A stretch of DNA of 64,000 bases, from positions 1-64,000 of the forward strand of contig JBAYIE010000014.1 of the NCBI GenBank assembly GCA_041665785.1, written 5' to 3'. A model generated the notes under the pieces. That model was given only the letters and a program-made list of their open reading frames with translations. It had not been told where the DNA came from and made no database searches. The DNA comes from JBAYIE01 sp041665785 (lineage in GTDB: Bacteria; Bacteroidota; Bacteroidia; UKL13-3). How positions within the stretch are numbered: position 1 is the first letter of the stretch; the number at the start of each line of letters is the position of its first letter. A program made the translations under genes and the position numbers. Positions 45,388-53,385 of this stretch are shown here, piece after piece.

Positions 45388-45477
45388 ATGCCAAGCGGTA
45401 AGAAAAGAAAACGTCATAAAATAGCCACTCACAAGCGTAAGAAAAGGCTGAGGAAGAACAGACACAAGAAGAAATAA
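45388..45477 (+). CDS. AURKAIP1/COX24-domain protein (mS38/bS22-like ribosomal protein)
   Basis: A 29-residue basic protein (MPSGKKRKRHKIATHKRKKR and nine more residues, ending HKKK), too short for many gene finders. The stretch KRKRHKIATHKRKKRLRK matches the COX24/AURKAIP1 domain family, related to mitochondrial ribosomal protein mS38 and mycobacterial bS22. Probably a small-subunit protein near the decoding site. Starts 3 bases after the TPR gene stop; rng follows after a hairpin. Confidence 0.88.
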   Translation: MPSGKKRKRHKIATHKRKKRLRKNRHKKK

Positions 45478-45502
45478 GCCGTAGTTTGATACGACACTAT
45501 CC

Positions 45503-45530
45503 GCCATGTAGTACCATACTACATGGCTTT
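45503..45530 (+). terminator. Perfect hairpin ahead of rng
   Basis: Stem GCCATGTAGTA (45503-45513) and TACTACATGGC (45517-45527), 11 perfect pairs, loop CCA, followed by a short T stretch (TTTAATTG). It ends 17 bases before the rng start codon. It may be a weak terminator of the HU operon, a leader element of rng, or both. Confidence 0.6.
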
Positions 45531-45544
45531 AATTGTGTTCAGTT

Positions 45545-47101
45545 GTGAGCCAGGAAATTATAATCAACGCACATCCCGATGGTGGGGTAGAAATCGCTTT
45601 ATTACGCGACCGCAAACTCATTGAGTTGCATCACGATAAGGCCGAAAACAACTTCGCCGTAGGAGATATCTACCTTGGATCAGTTAATAAACTGATGCCG
45701 GGTTTGAATGCCGCATTCATCAATGTGGGTCACGAGAGAGATGCGTTTTTGCATTACCTCGATCTGGGACCACAGGTAAAATCCCTTCAAAAATTTGTGC
45801 GCGGTGTTATAGGTAATACCGGCGCTCAACTTTGGCCAACGGATTCCGACCGGGAATCCGATATCGAAAAAAACGGAAAAATCGGTCAGATTTTAAACCG
45901 CAACCAACAAGTTGTGGTGCAGGTCACCAAGGAACCTATATCCAACAAAGGTCCCCGTCTGACTTCCGAATTGTCGCTTGCAGGACGCTATTGCGTGTTG
46001 ATGCCATTCGATAATACCATTTCCATTTCCAAAAAGATTGTCAAAATAGAAGAACGTCTGCGCCTGAAGAAACTTGTGCAAACAGTGCGTCCGAAAAATT
46101 TCGGAGTGATAGTTCGAACCGTTGCCGAAAACAAAAGCGTTGAAGAAATTGAACGCGATATCAAAGACCTTTCCGAACGTTGGGAAGATCTGGTAGAGCA
46201 ACTCAAAACATCCAAACCGCCTCAGAAATTATTGGGTGAAAGCGATCGTACGTTAACGCTGATCCGCGATTTACTCAACGAAGATTTCAGCGGAATTTTT
46301 GTCAACGACAATTATATCTATACCGAACTCCGGCACTATGTGAAGCACAAAGCACCCCAGCTGGAGAAAATCGTAAAACAGTATACCGGTAAAGTTCCGA
46401 TTTTTGAACATTTTGGAATTGATAAACAAATCAAAACCACCTTTGGCCAGCAGGTCAGTTTTCTGGGTGGTTGTTATCTGATTATTCAGCATACGGAGGC
46501 CTTGCATGTAATTGACGTGAACAGCGGCAATACAACCAATAAGGAGATCAACCAGGAAGAAAATGCCCTTCGGGTAAATCTGGAAGCTGCCGAAGAAATT
46601 GCCCGCCAGTTGCGTTTGCGCGATATGGGCGGAATCATTGTAATCGATTTTATTGATCAGAAAAGTGCCGGCAACCGTAAACAGGTTTACGAGCGTCTCA
46701 AAGATGAAATGAAAACGGACCGGGCCAAGCATAAAATCCTACCCATGAGTCCGTTCGGACTGATTCAAATTACACGTCAGCGTGTTCGGCCGGAAATGAA
46801 TGTGGTAACCAACGAAAAGTGCCCTACATGTAAAGGCACCGGTGAGATTACATCCAGCGTTGTGATCCTCGACGATATTGAAAGTCGCCTGAAATATCTT
46901 ATTCTGAATATGAATATGTCGGGCATCACCATTGAAGTTCATCCCTACATAGCGGCATATCTTACCAAAGGATTTCTGAAATCTCCGCGATTTAAGTGGC
47001 TGTTTAAATACAAAAAATTTATCCGGATCAAACCTGTAAATGCTTTTCAGTTCGGCGATTATCGCTTCCTGAATTCTTCCGGAGAAGAGATTTTACTCTG
47101 A
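45545..47101 (+). CDS. rng: Ribonuclease G/E family endoribonuclease
   Basis: Single-strand endoribonuclease in rRNA maturation and mRNA decay. 518 residues from GTG 45545 (MSQEIIINAHPDGGVE); an in-frame TTG 12 bases upstream is less likely. S1 domain: GDIYLGSVNKLMPGLNAAFINVGHERDAFLHY. Catalytic part: HVIDVNSG near 324 (Mg-binding Asp) and GGIIVIDFID. Zinc-link CPTCKGTGE near 425. No RNase E-like degradosome C-terminus, so RNase G type. Preceded by a strong hairpin. Confidence 0.94.
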   Translation: MSQEIIINAHPDGGVEIALLRDRKLIELHHDKAENNFAVGDIYLGSVNKLMPGLNAAFINVGHERDAFLHYLDLGPQVKSLQKFVRGVIGNTGAQLWPTDSDRESDIEKNGKIGQILNRNQQVVVQVTKEPISNKGPRLTSELSLAGRYCVLMPFDNTISISKKIVKIEERLRLKKLVQTVRPKNFGVIVRTVAENKSVEEIERDIKDLSERWEDLVEQLKTSKPPQKLLGESDRTLTLIRDLLNEDFSGIFVNDNYIYTELRHYVKHKAPQLEKIVKQYTGKVPIFEHFGIDKQIKTTFGQQVSFLGGCYLIIQHTEALHVIDVNSGNTTNKEINQEENALRVNLEAAEEIARQLRLRDMGGIIVIDFIDQKSAGNRKQVYERLKDEMKTDRAKHKILPMSPFGLIQITRQRVRPEMNVVTNEKCPTCKGTGEITSSVVILDDIESRLKYLILNMNMSGITIEVHPYIAAYLTKGFLKSPRFKWLFKYKKFIRIKPVNAFQFGDYRFLNSSGEEILL

Positions 47102-47105
47102 GCAC

Positions 47106-47135
47106 TTTGTTATTTTACACTTTACCTTATATTTG
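47106..47135 (+). promoter_or_regulatory. Promoter of the OmpA-family lipoprotein gene
   Basis: TTTG (47106-47109), spacer of 18, then TATATTTG (47128-47135): both elements of the Bacteroidota promoter in near-ideal spacing. The start codon follows 18 bases after the -7 box. Confidence 0.6.
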
Positions 47136-47153
47136 GGTAAACGAATCCATGCT

Positions 47154-47996
47154 ATGAAGTTCAGATTATTATCCCTGTTAGCCATCCTTTTGTTGTTCGG
47201 CAGTTCTTGTGTTACCAAGCGTACATACAACGATATGCATGCATTATGGGTTTACACCGATTATCAATATCAACTGTTGAAACAACAGGTTAGTCGCGAA
47301 AAACGCGACTGCAACTGGTTGCGCGATGAGATTCAACGTCTCAAGCAGGATTCGGCTTCGATGGATTCGCTTTATCGTGCCAATTTGCTGATGAGTGAAA
47401 AAGATAAAGCAAAATTGCAAACTGAATTAATCAGTCAGTCATCGAGTTTAAAATTATCGGCACGAAAAATCGGTGAACTGGAAGCGTTGTTGTTTCGCAA
47501 AGATTCAATCATGAAAGCAACCCGTGATCGTTTAACAGCTGCGTTGACCGGTTTTTCCGACAAAGGTGTGAAAGTGCATGTGGTTGGAGGCAAAGTGTAT
47601 ATTTCTTTGGATGAACGTTTGCTTTTCCAATCGGCAAAAATTGATGTTGGTGCTGAAGGAAAAACTGCATTGCTCGAAATTGCTACAGCATTAAATCAGG
47701 ATACATCAACTATTTTAACCGTAGAAGGTCATACCGACGATATTGAATTTACAGGTGGAGCCAAAACCATTTACAAAGACAATTGGGACATCAGCGTATT
47801 GCGTGCAACATCAGTTGTAAAATTGTTGCAAAAAGAAGGAATGGTAAGTCCGAAACGCTTTATTGCCTCCGGTCGTGGTGAATTCTTCCCGATAGATCCT
47901 GAGAAAACACCTGAAGCACGGAAGAAAAACCGCCGGATTGAAATTATTATTACTCCTAATCTCGACGAAATCGCGCGTTTGCTGGAAGCCAATTAA
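47154..47996 (+). CDS. OmpA-family peptidoglycan-binding lipoprotein
   Basis: 280 residues from ATG 47154. Lipoprotein signal MKFRLLSLLAILLLFGSSC, Cys 19. A coiled-coil segment of about 120 residues (LLKQQVSREKRDCNWLRDEI, LMSEKDKAKLQTELIS) leads to a C-terminal OmpA domain: LLFQSAKIDVGAEGKTALLEI, VEGHTDDI (with peptidoglycan-binding Asp), RATSVVKLLQKEG, ASGRGEFFPI, ARKKNRRIEII. It probably ties the outer membrane to the wall. A TTG seven codons upstream is in frame but unlikely. Confidence 0.92.
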   Translation: MKFRLLSLLAILLLFGSSCVTKRTYNDMHALWVYTDYQYQLLKQQVSREKRDCNWLRDEIQRLKQDSASMDSLYRANLLMSEKDKAKLQTELISQSSSLKLSARKIGELEALLFRKDSIMKATRDRLTAALTGFSDKGVKVHVVGGKVYISLDERLLFQSAKIDVGAEGKTALLEIATALNQDTSTILTVEGHTDDIEFTGGAKTIYKDNWDISVLRATSVVKLLQKEGMVSPKRFIASGRGEFFPIDPEKTPEARKKNRRIEIIITPNLDEIARLLEAN

Positions 47997-48004
47997 ACTG
48001 CGAG

Positions 48005-48295
48005 ATGTTTAAGATATGCAAAAGTGGGATTGCATTCATTGGGAAGGAAATTGCGGTTTTATGCAACAGTGTAGATGAGAATAAGGCTTCGTGGTTAAAA
48101 ACAGTGCGGTCTGAAAATACTCAAGGCACGCATGTTTGGGTACAGGGAACAGAAAACAACATTTCAAAGGCATACGGAATCAATGGAATTCCACATTATT
48201 ACCTGATCGATAAGCAAGGGCGCATCCTTTCAAGCAATGCAGAACGCCCAAGCAGTAAATCCATTCAACAGAATCCGGATGCAGCCTTAAATTAG
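48005..48295 (+). pseudogene. Truncated TlpA-like thioredoxin remnant
   Basis: 96 codons resembling only the second half of a TlpA/ResA-type thioredoxin: IAVLCNSVDENKASWLKTV, then SKAYGINGIPHYYLIDKQGRIL with the cis-Pro loop (GIPHYYLID). The N-terminal half with the Cys-x-x-Cys redox pair is missing, and only 8 bases separate it from the OmpA gene. It may be a remnant after deletion. It could still be made as a small protein. Confidence 0.6.
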
Positions 48296-48305
48296 ATGTA
48301 AAAGG

Positions 48306-49019
48306 ATGAGAAAATGGATTCAATCGGCATTTAACTCACCTGCCTCATTGCGTATTTACATGTTTGGGTTGTTTATGTTTTGCGTGTCTAGTTCACAGGC
48401 GCAGGTCAATGCTAAAGTTGTCGAAAAGGAGAAGGCAGTAGAAATTGTTGGTTTTGATTTTGGTTCAAAATTTGTCAGCATCCGAACCGGTGGATATGAT
48501 CCGGGATTGCCGGAGCGTAATTCAGTTACAATAATTCAGAACGCTTTAAATTACGGGATTGCCCGCAAAAAGCATCAATGGATTTTTGCCTTGAAAACCG
48601 GAATCGGAAATTCAAGCCGACGCCGTAGTGGCATCAATTTATCAATCATTGAGTGGGGGCCTTCTTTGGGATACGCGAGAATTATAAAGTTATTTCCATT
48701 TTATCATGTTGTACCATCTTTTCAATTGGGACTTGTAGGCAGATCAATATCGTTATCTGTAGACAGTACCGTTCAAATGCGAACCCGGTTTTCGGATTTC
48801 TCTTCTGTACACCTTCATATTGAACCCGGGATCTATTTTTCAATGCCCCGGTCAAAAAACTGGAAGCGACCTGTACGATCCAGTGTGTACATGGGTTATT
48901 CCCACGATTTCTCGAGCCGAAGTTTTGATGTAGGTGGCAGAAGGCCGCGAACGGCTTATGCATCGACAGCCGCATCGGGTTTTATAATAACATGGAATGT
49001 TCAGGTGTTTATTCCCTGA
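48306..49019 (+). CDS. Hypothetical outer-membrane barrel-like protein
   Basis: 237 residues, no recognised family. Signal peptide near residues 16-33 (IYMFGLFMFCVSSSQAQ). The rest alternates strands typical of a small beta-barrel (FVSIRTGGYD, WIFALKTGIGNSS, SVYMGYSHDF, GFIITWNVQVFIP), with an aromatic residue near the C-terminus. 10 bases after the thioredoxin remnant. Confidence 0.6.
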   Translation: MRKWIQSAFNSPASLRIYMFGLFMFCVSSSQAQVNAKVVEKEKAVEIVGFDFGSKFVSIRTGGYDPGLPERNSVTIIQNALNYGIARKKHQWIFALKTGIGNSSRRRSGINLSIIEWGPSLGYARIIKLFPFYHVVPSFQLGLVGRSISLSVDSTVQMRTRFSDFSSVHLHIEPGIYFSMPRSKNWKRPVRSSVYMGYSHDFSSRSFDVGGRRPRTAYASTAASGFIITWNVQVFIP

Positions 49020-49494
49020 TAGAAATAATGATAGATCATCAGTGATTTGAAAAGCGGAAATTATACCGGAATTAAATTAAGTATATAGCCTTCACACACG
49101 GGTGTATTTAAATAATCTATCATCACCACGATTACTAAAAAGTATTCAGGTCAGTAAATACACAAAAGTCAATCACAACTCTTTTAACCACTTATTGAAA
49201 ATACAGGCCAAATGGATTGGTCAGCTCCAAACATCATCCAAGAACGACAACACCCCGCGTTAGGCGCAGAGCGGCCTGTCTGAGCTCCATCCCGGTACCC
49301 CGGGGTGAGCGAGTAGCGAGCGCCGACCCCCGGACGTCAAAAACAAGATGCCTTTGGAAGAGTCCATTCAGAGGAAATATCTCATAAAGGCATTGTAGTT
49401 TTTGCCGACGGGGGGAACGCCCTGAAAAAGCTTTGTAAAAAATAAACAGGTCAGCTGGATTCTGTAAAACGATTAAGCAGAATCCGGAAATCGG
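49020..49494. other. Intergenic region with a GC-rich structured block
   Basis: 475 bases without a reading frame of interest. Bases about 49250-49335 are far richer in GC than the surroundings. There CCGGGGT (49300-49306) pairs with ACCCCCGG (49326-49333). A second pairing, ATGCCTTT (49348-49355) with AAAGGCAT (49386-49393), lies downstream. It might be a non-coding RNA or a degraded mobile piece. Confidence 0.4.
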
Positions 49495-50010
49495 TTATTT
49501 CCCTTTTTGTCCTGAGCCCGTTGGTTGATAGTTGCTCAAATCGCGATCGAACAAATACATGCCACCCTTATCGGCACCAATGAGTTTAAGTTTGTCGAGC
49601 ATATTGCGGGCCAAAGCTTCTTCTTCTATTTGCTCTGATACATACCATTGCAGGAAATTATGGGTGGTATAATCCTTTTCCTTTAAGCAAACATCAACCA
49701 TTGCATTGATTTCTGCAGAAACATTTACTTCGTGCTTAAACAAATTGAGGAAAATAGTATCCAATGACTTGAAATTGGTATTGGGTGCTTTTAATGCCGG
49801 AATAATTGCTTTGCCTCCCCGTTCGTTGACATAACGAACCAGTTTTAGCATATGCAAACGTTCTTCATCAGAGTGGATATAGAAAAAATTTGCTACTCCG
49901 TTGTATGCATTGTTTTCAGCCCAGGAGGCCATTGCGAGATAAAATTGTGAGGATTCTGCCTCCAGCATAACTTGCTTATTGAGTGCAGATTCGATTTTTT
50001 TATTTAACAT
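49495..50010 (-). CDS. ftnA: Ferritin
   Basis: 171 residues from ATG 50010 (MLNKKIESALNKQVMLEAES); codons upstream to 50040 lack similarity. Non-haem ferritin fold: ferroxidase ligands in MLEAESSQFYLAMASWAE and DEERLHMLKLVRYVNERGG, plus the C-terminal helix pattern FLQWYVSEQIEEEALARNMLDKL. Stores iron as a 24-mer, cytoplasmic. A GTTGTAT/ATACAAC inverted repeat lies directly before the start. Divergent from pirin. Confidence 0.93.
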   Translation of the reverse strand: MLNKKIESALNKQVMLEAESSQFYLAMASWAENNAYNGVANFFYIHSDEERLHMLKLVRYVNERGGKAIIPALKAPNTNFKSLDTIFLNLFKHEVNVSAEINAMVDVCLKEKDYTTHNFLQWYVSEQIEEEALARNMLDKLKLIGADKGGMYLFDRDLSNYQPTGSGQKGK

Positions 50011-50014
50011 AGCG

Positions 50015-50038
50015 GTTGTATTTATACGAATATACAAC
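50015..50038. promoter_or_regulatory. Inverted repeat in the ferritin 5' region
   Basis: GTTGTAT (50015-50021) and ATACAAC (50032-50038), seven perfect pairs around a ten-base spacer, 5 bases before the ftnA start codon. It overlaps a near-consensus -7 box (TATATTCG on the minus strand). Could be an operator for an iron or peroxide regulator. Confidence 0.4.
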
Positions 50039-50088
50039 AACGGATTAATTTGGTTCAGGAGATTTGATAAAAAGAATGTAAAGAAAGT

Positions 50089-50979
50089 ATGGCTTCATCG
50101 TTTCAGCATCGCGCATTTCGTTTGGTTAATCGCATTTTACCGGCCTACCTTATTGATATGAGTGGCACGCCGGTACATCAGCCTTTGCCCGGCAGGCAAC
50201 TGGATCATATTGATCCATTTCTGTTATTGCATCACCACCATCAGTTTATCGAACCCGGACAAAATCCCCGTTCGTTGGGAGTTGGTCCGCATCCGCATCG
50301 TGGGTTTTCTCCGGTTACCCTGATTTATAAAGGGGCAGTTCATCACAGGGATTCCCGTGGAAACGATTCGGTGGTAGGAGCCGGAGGCGTACAATGGATG
50401 CAGGCCGGAATGGGAATTATTCACAGCGAACGACCTTCTGATGAACTGGCCAGAGATGGAGGTGAGCAAGAAATCATTCAGCTATGGATCAATACTCCGC
50501 AAAGCCACAAGCTGGATCAGCCGGTTTACACAGCTATGACGGCCGATCAAATACCCACATTGACGCCGACAGATGAAGGTGTTCAAGTCAGGGTCATTGC
50601 CGGAAATTACGAGGGTGTTCAGGGGTTTCAGCATCCGTATTCTCCACTAATCTTGTTGGATATTGTCATGGAGAAAGACGCTTTTTTGCATCTTGAGATT
50701 CCTGAGACTTATAATTTTCTCGCTTATAATTTATACAATAATATTGACGTTGAAGGATTTGGTCTGGTAGATGCCCGACATTTGGTTTGGTTTAAAGCAG
50801 GGAAGGATCCCGCCGGCATCAGAGCGTTAGAAGATACCCGTTTGCTTGTATTGGCCGGATTGCCCATTGGGGAACCCATTCAGGCTTATGGGCCTTTTGT
50901 AATGAACAACCAAACACAAATTATGGAGGCTATCCGGGATTATCAGATGGGAAAAATGGGAATTTTGATTGAAGATTGA
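50089..50979 (+). CDS. Pirin family protein
   Basis: 296 residues, bicupin. Motifs: DHIDPFLLLHHHHQF, GVGPHPHRGFSPVTLIYKGAVHHRDS (metal-binding His pairs), GGVQWMQAGMGIIHSE (Glu/His metal ligands), then the C-terminal pirin_C domain (PYSPLILLDIVMEKDAFLHLEIPETYN). Some pirins are quercetinases; others are redox regulators. Role here unknown. Divergent from ferritin, possibly sharing stress control. Confidence 0.92.
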   Translation: MASSFQHRAFRLVNRILPAYLIDMSGTPVHQPLPGRQLDHIDPFLLLHHHHQFIEPGQNPRSLGVGPHPHRGFSPVTLIYKGAVHHRDSRGNDSVVGAGGVQWMQAGMGIIHSERPSDELARDGGEQEIIQLWINTPQSHKLDQPVYTAMTADQIPTLTPTDEGVQVRVIAGNYEGVQGFQHPYSPLILLDIVMEKDAFLHLEIPETYNFLAYNLYNNIDVEGFGLVDARHLVWFKAGKDPAGIRALEDTRLLVLAGLPIGEPIQAYGPFVMNNQTQIMEAIRDYQMGKMGILIED

Positions 50980-51077
50980 TTATTGCTGTTTCTGCCTCAC
51001 ATCAGACCTGTATCTGACACAAATCACATCAGAAATCCATGAAATAATTTAATCTTTGAGTATAAATTAATACCATC

Positions 51078-51461
51078 ATGGAGAATCAAGTTAAAGTTAC
51101 TGCCGCACATCGCGATCACAATGAGTGGATCGGATATCTGAAATTCTGCAAAGACGAAATCAGCAGCTTTGAAAACAGGCTGAGCGAAGTGGTGACGGCG
51201 AATAATAAGCGGGAAATAGTTGCACAGGTGGAACATTTCCAAAATCAATTTATACGCGAAAAGGAAGTGATTGATATTCTAAAACACGATATACGTGCCA
51301 TGGAAAACCAATTGGAAGTGCAGGTTGCAGCCAATCCGGTCGCAACAGAACATAAACGTGTTGCTGACGAACCTGAATTGCGCGAACGCATGGACACTTT
51401 TGAAAAACTCTTCAATGAACTGAAAGAAGAATTTCATGGTTTTATCCGCGTTACCTTATAA
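51078..51461 (+). CDS. Hypothetical coiled-coil protein
   Basis: 127 residues, no signal peptide or membrane segment. Strongly helical and charged throughout: EWIGYLKFCKDEISSFENRL, VAQVEHFQNQFIREKEVIDIL, ELRERMDTFEKLFNELKEEF. Probably a soluble coiled coil. No family recognised. A terminator hairpin lies 34 bases downstream. Confidence 0.65.
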   Translation: MENQVKVTAAHRDHNEWIGYLKFCKDEISSFENRLSEVVTANNKREIVAQVEHFQNQFIREKEVIDILKHDIRAMENQLEVQVAANPVATEHKRVADEPELRERMDTFEKLFNELKEEFHGFIRVTL

Positions 51462-51494
51462 GAGTAATTTAAACAAGCAGGTTAAATCATAAGT

Positions 51495-51536
51495 ATGCCC
51501 GGCATCGAAGTCAATTCGGCTGCCGGGCATGCTGTT
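51495..51536 (+). terminator. Terminator after the coiled-coil gene
   Basis: Stem ATGCCCGGCA (51495-51504) and TGCCGGGCAT (51521-51530), ten perfect pairs, then GCTGTTTT. Confidence 0.7.
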
Positions 51537-51550
51537 TTATAATGTTCTCT

Positions 51551-51622
51551 CATTTATCCGCCGTAGCTTTAGCGAAGGAGGACACTATTACATTTATCCA
51601 CCGTAGCTTTAGCGAAGGCGGA
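51551..51622. repeat. Two tandem copies of a TCCGCC...GGCGGA hairpin repeat
   Basis: 32-base copies at 51551-51582 and 51591-51622 (40-base shift) around the core GTAGCTTTAGCGAAGG. Each copy has one mismatch in its own stem, but the left arm of copy 1 (TCCGCC) pairs perfectly with the right arm of copy 2 (GGCGGA). Similar short palindromes are widespread between genes in Bacteroidota. A run of low-complexity ATTACACA follows to 51660. Confidence 0.8.
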
Positions 51623-51666
51623 TACAATTACACATTACATAATTACACAATTACACACTCCCCCGC

Positions 51667-52104
51667 TCATTTAGCATAACAATTCACCATCCATTGTATC
51701 CCGAATTTATCGGTGCAACTTCCATAATATGCTCCCCAAAAAGTGTCCTGCAATTCCATACTGACAGAGCCGCCATCTGATAGGGCATCAAAGAGGCGTT
51801 TGGTTTCATCACGCGTGTCGGGTTCAAGACTGATATAGATATTATTTCCCTGGTTAACGGTAAAACCCATCGACTCCGGTGCGTCGGTTCCCATCAACAT
51901 ATGTCCGCCTGTTATGGGTAATTCAATATGCATAATCAGATCAAGGTCGGCTTCTGCAATAGGAGGATTTCCCTGAGAAGGTGGAATATCGCGGAAGCGT
52001 TGAGGCCCCCTGGCTCCAAAATCTCCTCCAAATACGAATTGGTAAAATAGAAATGCCTGCTCAGTGGTTCGGGGAAAATTGAGGTATGTGCTTGTACGTG
52101 CCAT
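51667..52104 (-). CDS. VOC-superfamily protein (PhnB/glyoxalase-like)
   Basis: 145 residues from ATG 52104 (MARTSTYLNFPRTTEQ); codons upstream to 52170 have no similarity and overlap the neighbour. One VOC domain of paired beta-alpha-beta-beta-beta units: ALYFNFPRTTEQAFLFYQFVFGGD-type start, GGHMLMGTDAPES, NIYISLEPDTRDETKRLFDAL and DTFWGAYYGSCTDKFGIQWMVN. PhnB-like proteins lack proven catalysis in most cases. Function unknown. Confidence 0.85.
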   Translation of the reverse strand: MARTSTYLNFPRTTEQAFLFYQFVFGGDFGARGPQRFRDIPPSQGNPPIAEADLDLIMHIELPITGGHMLMGTDAPESMGFTVNQGNNIYISLEPDTRDETKRLFDALSDGGSVSMELQDTFWGAYYGSCTDKFGIQWMVNCYAK

Positions 52105-52132
52105 GATAAGGTTAAAGTAAAACGTTTTTAAA

Positions 52133-52486
52133 TTACAGTTGAAGTTGTAACAATCGTATTGAAACAACAATCAAAAGGATACTGATCAACAAAGTTACTA
52201 TTGATTTTAAAAAAGGGAAAATCATCAGGCAATAGATTACCATAAAGCAACCGATCAACAAGGTAATCATTGCACCGTATTGCATCTTATGTTGGATAGC
52301 CCAAAAGGCCACCATGCTGATGGCGCCCGACAGCAAAAGCACATGCCCGTCCATCAACAGATGCAAGAGCTCCCGGTTATATGGACCCTTGTGTTTTGCC
52401 AGAACAAAAAAATCATGCAGTATTCCATTTTCCATGTACCAAATGGATGCTGCAAGAATCCAGTATACTGAAAGAAATGCACTCAT
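52133..52486 (-). CDS. Small four-helix membrane protein
   Basis: 117 residues with about four membrane segments (FLSVYWILAASIWY, HVLLLSGAISMVAFWAI, MITLLIGCFMVIYCLMIFPF, TLLISILLIVVSIRLLQ). No family recognised; DoxX-like or DUF size but without clear motifs. Its start is one base after the stop of the upstream reductase gene on the same strand, so the two are cotranscribed. Confidence 0.65.
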   Translation of the reverse strand: MSAFLSVYWILAASIWYMENGILHDFFVLAKHKGPYNRELLHLLMDGHVLLLSGAISMVAFWAIQHKMQYGAMITLLIGCFMVIYCLMIFPFLKSIVTLLISILLIVVSIRLLQLQL

Positions 52487-52487
52487 T

Positions 52488-53138
52488 TCAACTCACTATT
52501 TTGATATTGAAAGCGCCATTTTTGGTCGCACCATAAATACGCAACCACAACGGCAGATACATTTCCATGCCACGGGCTGCAGTTAAATCTCCCAGATCAA
52601 GAATATGGGATTCTTTCCAGCCAAAACTCTGCAGTATTTGTTTTACTTTATCTTTGGCCAATGCGTCATTTCCGCTCACAAAAGTATGGTGATCCCCGTT
52701 GTTGATCATTCCGGGATCTACCATAATCCCGCACCATGTTGTATTTAACGCTTTAACAACTTGTGTTTGCGGTAATGCAGATTGAATCGATTCTCCCAAC
52801 GAACCGGTATTGCAAACCGACAATGTAGGGGGCATTCCATTACTGAAGTCAAGCGGATTGGAAAGATCAATTAAGATTTTGTTGTTCAAACTCTCTCCGG
52901 TTGAAAGCAAAGCATCAAGAGATCCTGCACCGGCTGTACAGTTAAACACCAACTCACCGAAGGCAGCAGCTGTAGCGAAAGTTCCTGCAGAAGCCATCAA
53001 TGGTGCTTTTTCAGCAAAAGATTTCGCTTTTTCATTGTCGCTTGTGCGCGAGCCCATGCAAACTGAATGTCCGAGTTCTAATAGTTTGGAACCGATTGTT
53101 TGTCCGACCGTGCCGGTACCGAGTACACCTATATTCAT
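52488..53138 (-). CDS. NADPH-dependent F420-reductase-like oxidoreductase
   Basis: 216 residues. N-terminal Rossmann motif IGVLGTGTVGQTIGSKL with GSRTSDNEKA (NADP-type loop), then FNCTAGAGSLDALL, ILIDLSNPLDFSNG, QVVKALNTTW and DLGDLTAARGMEMYLPLWLR. Fits the coenzyme-F420-dependent NADP oxidoreductase superfamily, which in Bacteroidota acts on other substrates. Signal absent; cytoplasmic. Confidence 0.85.
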   Translation of the reverse strand: MNIGVLGTGTVGQTIGSKLLELGHSVCMGSRTSDNEKAKSFAEKAPLMASAGTFATAAAFGELVFNCTAGAGSLDALLSTGESLNNKILIDLSNPLDFSNGMPPTLSVCNTGSLGESIQSALPQTQVVKALNTTWCGIMVDPGMINNGDHHTFVSGNDALAKDKVKQILQSFGWKESHILDLGDLTAARGMEMYLPLWLRIYGATKNGAFNIKIVS

Positions 53139-53332
53139 GGTAAAAGGGTTTTATGTGGTAGTAAATGGGAGAACGAATATAGGAAAAGGTAAATGTTATT
53201 GGTTACTGGTTATTAAGTTATTGGTTAATAGTGTTGCTCAAATCAGGAGAAATATTCTGGTGAGGTTCAATGTGGTTTGTAAATATGTAATTGTGTAAAT
53301 ATGTTATCCAATCAGGATCAATCTACCGGTTA

Positions 53333-53385
53333 GCCACTTCGTACTTCACACTTCGTAATTTGTACTTCGTACTTCGTAATTTACT
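53333..53385. repeat. Low-complexity ACTTCGTA tandem array
   Basis: Short repeated words CACTTCGTA, ACTTCGTAATTT and ACTTCGTA follow one another. A second similar stretch, TTATTGGTTA/CTGGTTATTAAG, lies at about 53196-53227. No gene is coded between 53139 and 53380. Confidence 0.65.

Noticed and set aside
49255..49265. Second attC-like word GCGTTAGGC
   Set aside because: It fits the GTTRRRY pattern exactly, but no pairing partner in the right place was found, so chance is likely.
53139..53380. Hidden gene between the reductase and the lipoprotein
   Set aside because: The stretch is low-complexity repeats and AT-rich; no frame with a start and a family pattern.
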